Assembly: GCA_905116865.2 (NCBI GenBank)
Contig: CAJHNH020008441.1
Coordinates: 518,762 to 582,761, forward strand
From: Candidula unifasciata
Taxonomy: Eukaryota; Mollusca; Gastropoda; Stylommatophora; Geomitridae
Reading direction: 5' to 3'
Length of the DNA stretch: 64,000 nucleotides
In this document: positions 26,662 through 38,600 of the stretch, in pieces
Layout: every line of letters starts with the position of its first letter
Numbering within the stretch: position 1 is the first letter of the stretch
Translations under genes and position numbers: made by a program
The notes under the pieces: generated by a model
Seen by the model: only the letters and a program-made list of their open reading frames with translations
Told to the model about the DNA's origin: nothing
Databases searched by the model: none

Positions 26662-29600
26662 TGTATATCAAGAAGCTTAACTCTTTGAGTCCCAAGGAAC
26701 GCATCACACGCTCATTTTTTACTACTTGGGGGCCCAAACAGCGCATGACGTGTGACGGTTTTTAATTTACCACTTATCGGTAATTACACGTGGACCGCTC
26801 AATTTAAACTTCCTTTCCGGTTCTCAAGTGTGTAGTGTACACACGTGGAGTGCATTCGTTTGGGTCTGGTGAGTTTTTAACGCTTTAAATCGAGATTTGT
26901 GTGGTCTACTACGTTACCAAACAATTGTCTGAAAACAATATGTCCGATCAGTCATCGTCTTCATCAATTTACTGCTTTAGAATCATCAAATTTGATAAAA
27001 CAGTGGATCAATTAAAGTAATGTGGAGTTGGATAATGATAGTAGCGACGTGAAATTTCCCCAAACCGTTGACGAGTCAAGTTTTGATGAGGATGTGTGCG
27101 TAATTTACCTCCTGCTAAGAGGACAAAACTGACTAATTCTGCCTTGGCAATACAAGAGAAGCACCTCGTAACGCAACACCAGCTAGTTCAAATGTCAGCG
27201 CTTCTAGTACTTCTATCCATATAATCTAAAACCATAGATATATATCTATGAACAGATTGACATGTTTACAGTGCCTTTACAGTTTTTTTTCTATGTGAGG
27301 AATTCAATTATTTTTAGAAAAGTCACTTTTTGTGCCACTGGAGAATATATTTTGACGTGTTATTAAAATTAGTATGGAACAAAAACTATTGAACATTTTG
27401 CTTTAATATTGGCTGTGCATACTTATAAGTGGTGTACCTTCCTTTGTGATGCATTTTGGATATACTATATCAAGAATTTTGGGATCAGCTTCTGGGTAAG
27501 TGGAAAAAACTTGTTCATAATTTACTCACCTCTCAAACTAAGTCACTGTTTTCTTTACTAAAAACTAACTAACAGTATAATTGTTTGTTGTAGCAGTATG
27601 CTAATATTAATCCTTATCCATTTATGTTTAATTTTATGTATGATACGTGCATATTGGACATCAGCTGCAGTTGTGTGGTTTGTTTTAAAGTGCTGCATTT
27701 TTAAAAGTCAAAATCATATTACCCCCCTTGGGCCTCTGGTGCAAAACCCCCTGGGACTCAAAGAGTTAATTATTAACAATATTACATACTTGTGAAAGAG
27801 ATCAAAATTCAAATGTAATGTTTCTGTTACTGAAATTTTTAAATTGCTCCCTACAAATAGCTCTATTTGTTGCCTCATTAAACAAAAGTGTTATTCATAT
27901 TGATTTTATCCTCTCAGACGAAGCTCTTCTTACTTGAATGGCATATGCCCATCTGATAAAGAACTGCCGTTTATGCCTGCAAACTTCTGCCAGTGTGACA
28001 TGACAACAGCACCCAAATGTGGCAGGTTTCAAGATGTAGAACTCTGTGGCCTGGCTGCAGGCGATATCAGCACAGTCTATTCTGGTACATGTCTATAATA
28101 TCTGATGTGTTCCTATGTCTCTAATATCTCATGTGTCCCCTGTCTCTAATATCTCATGTGTTCCCCTGTCTCTAATATCTCATGTGTTCTCCTGTCTCTA
28201 ATATCTCATGTGTTCCCCTGTATCTAATATCTCATGTGTCCCCATGTCTCTAATATCTCATGTGTTCCCCTGTCTCTAATATCTCATGTGTTCCCCTGTC
28301 TCTAATATCTCTTGTGTTCCCCTGTCTCTAATATCTCATGTGTTCCCCTGTCTCTAATATCTCATGTGTTCCCCTGTCTCTAATATCTCATGTGTTCCCC
28401 TGTCTCTAATATCTCATGTGTTCCCCTGTCTCTAATATCTCATGTGTTCCCCTGTCTCTAATATCTCATGTGTTCACATGTCTCTAATATCTCATGTGTT
28501 CCCCTGTCTCTAATATCTCATGTGTTCCCCTGTCTCTAAAATCTGATGTGTTCCCCTGTCTCTAAAATCTGATGTGTTCCACTGTCTCTAATATCTCATG
28601 TGTTCCCCTGTCTCTAATATCTCATGTGTTCCCCTGTCTCTAATATCTCATGTGTTCCCCTGTCTCTAATATCTGATGTGTTCCCCTGTCTCTAATATCT
28701 CATGTGTTCCCCTGTTTCTAATATCTCATGTGTTCCCCTGTCTCTAATATCTCATGTGTTCCCCTGTCTCTAATATCTCATGTGTTCCCCTGTCTCTAAT
28801 ATCTCATGTGTTCCCCTGGCTCTAATATCTCATGTGTTCCCCTGTCTCTAATATCTCATGTGTTCCCCTGTCTCTAATATCTCATGTGTTCCCATGTCTC
28901 TAATATCTCATGTGTTCCCATGTCTCTAATATCCTATGTCTCTAATGTCCTCTATGTTCCCATGTCTCTAATGTCCTCTATGTTCCCATGTCTCTAATGT
29001 CCACTATGTTCCCATGTCTCTAATGTCCTCAATGTTTCCATGTTCTCTAATACCCTCTATGTTCCCATGTCTCTAATATCCTCTATGTTCCCATGACTCT
29101 AATATCCTCTATGTTCCCATGTCTCTAATATCCTCTATGTTCCCATATCTCTAATGTCCTCTATGTTCCCATGTCTCTAATTTCCTCTATGTTCCCATGT
29201 CACTAATGTCCTCTATGGTCCCATGTCTCTAATGTCTATGTTCCCATGTCTCTAATTTCCTCTATGTTCCCATGTCTCTAATGTCCTCTATGTTCCCATG
29301 TCTCTAATGTCCTCTATGTTCCCATGCCTCTAATGTCCTCTAATGTCCTCTATGTTACAATGTCTCTAATGTCCTCTAATGTCCTCTATGTTCCCATGTC
29401 TCTAATGTCCTCTAATGTCCTTTATGTTGCCATGTCTCTAATGTCCTCTATGTTCCCATGTCTCTAATATCCTCTATGTTCCCATGTCTCTAATGTCCTC
29501 TATGTTCCCATGTCTCTAATGTCCTCTAATGTCCTCTATGTTCCCATGTCTCTAATGTCCTCTAATGTCCTCTATGTTCCCATGTCTCTAATGTCCTCTA

Positions 29601-32600
29601 ATGTCCTCTATACTCCCATGTCTCTAATGTCCTCAAATGTCCTCTATGTTGCCATGTCTCTAATGTCCTCTATGTTCCCATGTCTCTAATGTCCTCTATG
29701 TTCCCATGTCTATAATGTCCTCTATGTTCCCATGTCTCTAATGTCCTCTATGTTTAAATGTCTCTAATGTCCTCTATGTTGCCTTGTCTCTAATGTCCTC
29801 TATGTTCCCATGTCTCTAATGTCCTCTATGTTCCCATATCTCTGATGTCCTCTATGTTGCCATGTCTCGAATGTCCTCTATGTTGCCATGTCTCTAATGT
29901 CCTCTATGTTTCCATGTCTCTAATGTCCTCTATGTTCCCATGTCTCTAATGTCCACTATGTTGCCATGTCTCTAATGTCCTCTATGTTCCCATGTTTCTA
30001 ATGTTCTCTAATGTCCTCTATGTTGCCATGTCTCTAATGTCCTCTATGTTTCCATGTCTCTAATGTCCTCTATGTTCCCATGTCTCTAATGTCCTCTATG
30101 TTGCCATGTCTCTAATATCCTCTATGTTGCCATGTCTCTAATGTCCTCTATGTTCCCATGTTTCTAATGCTCTCTAATGTCCTCTATGTTGCTATGTCTC
30201 TAATGTCCTCTATGTTCCCATGTTTCTAATGTCCTCTATGTTCCCATGTCTCTAATGTCCTCTATGTTCCCATGTCTCTAATGTCCTCTATGTTCCTATG
30301 TCTCTAATGTCCTCTATGTTCCCATGTCTCTAATGTCCTCTGTGTTGCCATGTCTCTAATGTCCTCTATGTTCACATGTCTCTAATGTCCTCTATGTTCC
30401 CATGTCTCTAATGTCCTCTATGTTCCCATGTCTCTAATGTCCTCTATGTTCCCATGTCTCTAGTGTAATTTAATGTTCTCTATGTTCCCATGGCTCTAAT
30501 GTCCTCTTTGTTTCCATGTCTCTAATGTCCTCTATGTTCCCATGTCTCTAATGTCCTCTATGTTCCCATGTCTCTAATTTCCTCTGTGTTGCCATGTCTC
30601 TAATGTCCTCTATGTTCACATGTCTCTAATGTCCTCTATGTTCCCATGTCTCTAATGTCCTCTATGTTCCCATGTCTCTAATGTCCTCTATGTTCCCATG
30701 TCTCTAATGTCCTTAAATGTCCTCTATGTTCCCATGTCTCTAATGTCCTCTATGTTCCCATGTCTCTAATGTCCTTTAATGTTCTCTATGTTCTCATGTC
30801 TCTAATGTCCTCTATGTTTCCATGTCTCTAATGTCCTCTAATGTTCTCTATGTTCCCATGTCTCTAATGTCCTCTATGTTCCCATGTCTCTAATGTCCTC
30901 TAATGTTCTCTATGTTCCCATGTCTCTAATGTCCTCTTTGTTTCCATGTCTCTAATGTCCTCTAATGTTCTCTATGTTCCCATGTCTCTAATGTTCTCTA
31001 TGTTCCCATGTCTCTAATGTCATCTAATGTTCTCTATGTTCCCATGTCTCTAATGTCCTCTATGTTTCCATGTCTCTAATGTCCTCTATGTTCCCATGTC
31101 TCTAATGTCCTCTATGTTGCCATGTCTCTAATGTCCTCTATGTTCCCATGTTTCTAATGTTCTCTAATGTCCTCTATGTTCCCCTTGCTCTAATGTCCTA
31201 TATGTTCCCATGTCTCTAATGTCCTCTATGTTCCCATGTCTCTAATGTCCTCTATGTTCCCATGTCTCTAATGTCCTCTATGTTCCCATGTCTCTAATGT
31301 CCTCAATGTTGCCATGTCTCTAATGTCCTCTATGTTCCCATGTCTCTAATGTCCTCTATGTTCCCATGTCTCTAATGTCCTCTATGTTCCCATGTCTCTA
31401 ATGTCCTCTATGTTCCCATGTCTCTAATGTCCTCTTTGTTGCCATGTCTCTAATGTCTTTTATGTTCCCATGTCTTTAATGTATGTTGCCATGTCTCTAA
31501 TGTCCTCTATGTTGCCATATCTCTAATGTCCTCTATGTTCCCATGTTTCTAATGTCCTCTATGTTCCTATGTCTCTAATGTCCTCTATGTTGCCATGTCT
31601 CTAATGTCCTCTATGTTCCCATGTCTGTAATGTCCTCTATGTTCCCATGTCTCTAATGTCCTCTATGTTCCCATGTCTCTAATGTCCTCTATGTTTCTAT
31701 GTCTCTAATGTTCTCTATGTTTCTATGTCTCTAATTTCCTCTATGTTCCCATGCCTCTAATGTCCTCTATGTTCCCATGTCTCTAATGTCCTCTATGTTC
31801 CCATGTCTCTAATGTCCTCTATGTTCCCATGTCTCTAATGTCCTCTATGTTCCCATGCCTCTAATGTCCTTTAATGTTCTCTATGTTCCCATGGCTCTAA
31901 TGTCCTCTATGTTTCCATTTCTCTTATGTTCTCTAATGTTCTCTATGTTCCCATGTCTCTAATGTCCTCTAATGTTCTCTATGTTCCCATGTCTCTAATG
32001 TTCTCTATGTTCCCATGTCTCTAATGTCCTCTATGTTCCCATGTCTCTAATGTCCTCTAATGTTCTCTATGTTCCCATGTCTCTTATGTCCTCGAATGTT
32101 CTCTATGTTCCCATGTCTCTAATGTTCTCTATGTTCCCATGTCTCTAATGTCCTCTTTGTTTCCATGTCTCTAATGTCCTCTAATGTTTTCTATGTTCTC
32201 ATGTCTTTAATGTCCTCTATGTTTCCATGTCTCTAATGTCCTCTAATGTTCTCTATGTTCCCATGTCTCTAATGTCCTCTATGTTCCCATGTCTCTAATG
32301 TCATCTAATGTTCTCTATGTTCCCATGTCTCTAATGTCCTCTATTTTTCCATGTCTCTAATGTCCTCTAATGTTCTCTATGTTCCCATGTCTCTAATGTC
32401 CTCTAATGTTCTATATGTTCCCATGTCTCTAATGTCCTCTAATGTTCTCTATGTTTCCATTTCTCTAATGTCCTCCATGTTTCCATTTCTCTAATGTCCT
32501 CTATGTTTCCATTTCTCTAATGTCCTCTATGTTTCCATTTCTCTTATGTCCTCTATGTTTCCATTTCTCTAATGTCCTCTATGTTCCCATGTCTCTAATG

Positions 32601-35600
32601 TTCTATATGTTCCCATGTTTCTAATGTTCTCTAATGTCCTCTATGTTCCCATGTCTCTAATGTTCTCTATGTTTCCATGTTTCTAATGTTCTCTAATGTC
32701 CTCTATGTTCCCATGTCTCTACTGTCCTCTATGTTCCCATGTTTCTAATGTTCTCTAATGTCTTCTATGTTCCTATGTCTTTAATGTCCTCTATGTTCCC
32801 ATGTTTCTCATGTTCTCTAATGTCCTCTATGTTCCCATGTCTCTAATGTCCTCTATTTTCCCATGTTTCTAATGATTTCTAATGTCCTCTATGTTCCTAT
32901 GTCTCTAATGTCCTCTATGTTCCCATGTCTCTAATGTCCTCTATGTTTCCAGTTATCTAATGTCCTCTTTGTTCCCATGTTTCTAATGTTCTCTAATGTC
33001 CTCTATGTTCCCATGTCTCTAATGTCCTCTGTGTTTCCATGTCTCTAATGTCCTCTGTGTTTCCATTTCTCTAATGTCCTCTATGTTTCCATTTCTCTAA
33101 TGTCCTCTGTGTTTCCATGTCTCTAATGTCTCTAATGTCCTCTGTGTTTCCATTTCTCTAATGTCCTCTATGTTCCCATGTCTCTAATGTCCTCTATGTT
33201 CCCATGTCTCTAATGTCCTCTAATGTCCTCTATGTTTCCATTTCTCTAATGTCCTCTATGTTTCCATTTCTCTAATGTCCTCTGTGTTTCCATTTCTCTA
33301 ATGTCCTCTATGTTTCCATTTCTCTAATGTCCTCTGTGTTTCCATGTCTCTAATGTCCTCTGTGTTTCCATTTCTCTAATGTCCTCTATGTTCCCATGTC
33401 TCTAATGTCCTCTATGTTCCCATGTCTCCAATGTCCTTTATGTTCCCATGTCTCTAATGTCCTCTATGTTCCCATGTCTCTAATGTCCTCTATGTTCCCA
33501 TGTTTCTAATGTTCTCTAATGTCCTCTATGTTCCCATGTCTCTAATGTCCTCTATGTTCCCATGTTTCTAATGTTCTCTAATGTCCTCTATGTTCCCATG
33601 TCTCTAATGTCCTCTATGTTTCCATTTCTCTAATGTCCTCTATGTTTCCATTTCTCTAATATCCTCTGTTTTTCCATTTCTCTAATGTCCTCTATGTTTC
33701 CATGTCTCTAATGTCCTCTGTGTTTCCATATCTCTAATGTCCTCTGTGTTTCTATTTCTCTAATGTCCTCTATGTTCCCATGTCTCTAATGTCCTCTATG
33801 TTCCCATGTCTCTAATGTCCTCTATGTTCCCATGTCTCTAATGTCCTCTATGTTCCCATGTCTCTAATGTCCTCTATGTTGCCATGTCTCTAATGTCCTC
33901 TATGTTTCCATGTCTCTAATGTCCTCTATGTTCCCATATCTCTAATGTCCTCTTTGTTTCCATGTCTCTAATGTCCTCTGTGTTTCCATGTCTCTAATGT
34001 CCTCTATGTTCCCATGTCTCTAATGTCCTCTGTGTTTCCATATCTCTAATGTCCTCTATGTTCCCATGTCTCTAATGTCCTCTATGTTTCCATTTCTCTA
34101 ATGTCCTCTGTGTTTCCATTTCTCTAATGTCCTCTGTGTTTCCATCACTCTAATGCCCCCTGTGTTTGCATGCCTCTAATGTTTCATGTTGTTTCTGTTT
34201 TAGGCATTGACATCACGGACAAGTTGATTCTCTCAGCCAGCACCCCAGTGGGATGTTGTCAGCCCTCACCAGAGCTCAGCCATTCCCTTGACGTCAGCTT
34301 TGTACCACAGGTTTGCTAACAGTTAGATATTCACATTTGCCATTATAACTGGCACTAACTATGTCAGCCTGTCAGTCAACAGTGGTGTCCCACATTTACT
34401 GGCACTATGTCAGCCTGTCAGTCAACAGTGGTGTCCCACATTTACCCAGACTCAGGGACGCCACAACCAAGAAATCTTAGAGATAAATATAAATGGAGGG
34501 GTAACACAGTCTAAGGGACCTTAAGACTTGTTTAATCCAATATTATTAGTTATTATTATTATTATCTATTGAATAGCAAATTAAATTAAAAATATATATG
34601 TAAATAAATACTTAAAAGAGAATGTCTATCCATCCAAACTAACAATGACAAACAATGGAGCCACACAGTGAGAAACACAATGACAAACAATGGAGCCACA
34701 TAGTGAGGAACACAATGACAAACAATGGAGTCACATAGTGAGGAACACAATGACAAACAATGGAGCCACATAGTGAGGAACACAATGACAAACAATGGAG
34801 CCACACAGTGAGGACACAATGACAAACAATGGAGCCACACAGTGAGGACACAATGACAAACAATGGAGTCACATAGTGAGGAACACAATGACAAACTATG
34901 GAGCCACATAGTGAGGAACACAATGACAAACAATGGAGCCACATAGTGAGGAACACAATGACGTCACACAGTGAGGAACACAGTGACAAACAATGGAGCC
35001 ACACAGTGAGGAACACAATGACGCCACACAGTGAGGAACACAGTGACAAACAATGGAGCCACACAGTGAGGAACACAATGACGCCACATAGTGAGGAACA
35101 CAGTGACAAACAATGGAGCCACACAGTGAGGAACACAATGACGCCACACAGTGAGGAACACAGTGACAAACAATGGAGCCACATAGTGAGGAACACAATG
35201 ACGCCACACAGTGAGGAACACAGTGACAAACAATGGAGCCACATAGTGAGGAACACAATGACAAACTATGGAGCCACATAGTGAGGAACACAATGACAAA
35301 CTATGGAGTCACATAGTGAGGAACACAATGACAAACTATGGAGCCACATAGTGAGGAACACAATGACAAACAATGGAGCCACATAGTGAGGAACACAATG
35401 ACAAACAATGGAGCCACATAGTGAGGAACACAATGACGCCACACAGTGAGGAACACAGTGACAAACAATGGAGCCACACAGTGAGGAACACAATGATGCC
35501 ACACAGTGAGGAACACAGTGACAAACAATGGAGCCACACAGTGAGGAACACAATGACGCCACATAGTGAGGAACACAATGACTCCACATAGTGAGGACAC

Positions 35601-38600
35601 AATGACAAACAATGGAGCCACACAGTGAGGAACACAATGACAAACAATGGAGCCACACAGTGAGGAACACAATGACAAACAATGGAGCCACATAGTGAGG
35701 AACACAATGACAAACAATGGAGCCACATAGTGAGGACACAATGACAAACAATGGAGCCACACAGTGAGGAACACAATGACAAACAATGGAGCCACACAGT
35801 GAGGAACACAATGACAAACAATGGAGCCACATAGTGAGGAACACAATGACAAACAATGGAGCCACATAGTGAGGAACACAATGACAAACTATGGAGCCAC
35901 ATAGTGAGGAACACAATTACAAACAATGGAGCCACACAGTGAGGAACACAATGACAAACAATGGAGCCACACAGTGAGGAACACAATGACAAACAATGGA
36001 GCCACATAGTGAGGAACACAATGACAAACAATGGAGCCACACAGTGAGAACACAATGACAAACAATGGAGCCACATAGTGAGGAACACAATGACAAACAA
36101 TGGAGTCACACAGTGAGGAACACAATGACAAACAATGGAGCCACACAGTGAGGAACACAATGACAAACAATGGAGCCACACAGTGAGGAACACAATGACA
36201 AACAATGGAGCCACACAGTGAGGAACACAATGACAAACAATGGAGCCACACAGTGAGGAACACAATGACAAACAATGGAGCCACATAGTGAGGAACACAA
36301 TGACAAACAATGGAGCCACACAGTGAGGAACACAATGACAAACAATGGAGCCACATAGTGAGGAACACAATGACAAACAATGGAGCCACACAGTGAGGAA
36401 CACAATGACAAACAATGGAGCCACACAGTGAGGAACACAATGACAAACAATGGAGCCACATAGTGAGGAACACAATGACAAACAATGGAGTCACACAGTG
36501 AGGAACACAATGACAAACAATGGAGCCACATAGTGAGGACACAATGACAAACAATGGAGCCACACAGTGAGGACACAATGACAAACAATGGAGCCACATA
36601 GTGAGGAACACAATGACAAACAATGGAGTCACACAGTGAGGAACACAATGACAAACAATGGAGCCACATAGTGAGGACACAATGACAAACAATGGAGCCA
36701 CACAGTGAGGACACAATGACAAACAATGGAGCCACATAGTGAGGAACACAATGACAAACAATGGAGCCACACAGTGAGGAACACAATGACAAACAATGGA
36801 GCCACATAGTGAGGAACACAATGACAAACAATGGAGCCACACAGTGAGAACACAATGACAAACAATGGAGCCACATAGTGAGAAACAACAATGACAAACA
36901 ATGGAGCCACACAGTGAGGAACACAATGACAAACAATGGAGCCACACAGTGAGGAACACAATGACAAACAATGGAGCCACATAGTGAGGAACACAATGAC
37001 AAACAATGGAGCCACATAGTGAGGAACACAATGACAAACAATGGAGTCACATAATGAGGAACACAATGACAAACAATGGAGCCACACAGTGAGGAACACA
37101 ATGACAAACAATGGAGCCACATAGTGAGGAACACAATGACAAACAATGGAGTCACACAGTGAGGAACACAATGACAAACAATGGAGTCACACAGTGAGGA
37201 ACACAATGACAAACAATGGAGTCACACAGTGAGGAACACAATGACAAACAATGGAGTCACACAGTGAGGAACACAATGACAAACAATGTTCACAGACTGC
37301 AAATCTAAGTAGGACTGATACTGTTTGACAACAACAAAACATGGTGCTATGATTATGTTTGTATGTTTGTGAACTTAGCTATTGTTTGCTCATTGAGTCA
37401 AATGTTTTTCTGAGATTGTGTTCATGGGCTAAATTTGTTCCTGTCAAGAGGTGTTTGTGACATAGGGTATCACTGTGTGTACACACACATACACACACAC
37501 ACAAACACACACACAAACATGTATATGTGTACATGTGAGTGTTTATTTGTGTGTCTGTGTATGTTTGCATGAGTGTGTGTGTGTGTGGTGTGTGTGTGTG
37601 TGTGTGTGCATGTGCCCACGTGTGGTTTTTTTTTTTAAACACTGTAAATGTTTGTATAGACATGTAGATTTCTTGAAGAAAAAATACCTAGCATTTTTTG
37701 ACAAATTGTCCACAGACTTTGTCTTGGCCAACAGGAAATAGAAACTTGACAGAGGAAGAGGTTAGAAATTCCTGCAGACAAATCCTGAACGAGAGCTCGG
37801 TGATGGCAGCCTGCTCAAATGTTAGCAACAAGCTGAATATTCAAGATATTATCTATTCTTGTGTGAGAGACATCCAGGTACTGTGACATTCTGGCAAACA
37901 ACTTACCTTCAATATTTTCAGATCATGATTTTTACCTCGTTAGCTAATTTATTTTAGTCTTATTGATATATTAATCAAGTAATTATTTTGATTGATTCAC
38001 TAAAATATTGGTTAGGATATTGGAAGAAGGATATTTTTTAGGAATTTGGCAACTGTTACGCATGCAAACATACATCTATCTAAACATGTTCAGGAAGCTG
38101 CGCCTCAGTGTCATGTTTATATTCTGCTTTCTCCTAATGTACATTCTCACTATCTGACTTGATCTAATTAAGTATTACAACAAAGAACTACTCTGTGTGG
38201 TGGCTATCTGACTTGACCTAATCAAGTTTTACAACAAAGAACTACTCTGTGTGGTGGCTATCTGACTTGATCTAATCAAGTATTACAACAAGAACTACTC
38301 TGTGTGGTGGCTATCTGACTTGACCTAATCAAGTATTACAACAAAGAACTACTCTGTGTGGTGGCTATCTGACTTGACCTAATCAAGTATTACAACAAAG
38401 AACTACTCTGTGTGGTGGCTATCTGACTTGATCTAATCAAGTATTACAACAAGAACTACTCTGTGTGGTGGCTATCTGACTTGATCTAATCAAGTATTAC
38501 AACTAAGAACTACTCTGTGTGGTGGCTATCTGACTTGACCTAATCAAGTATTACAACAAAGAACTACTCTGTGTGGTGGCTATCTGACTTGATCTAATCA

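Noticed and set aside
35889..37212. Minus-strand open frames of 368-382 codons
   Set aside because: They lie wholly in the 35-bp array, cycle one 35-residue peptide and exist in overlapping frames. They follow from a stop-free unit.
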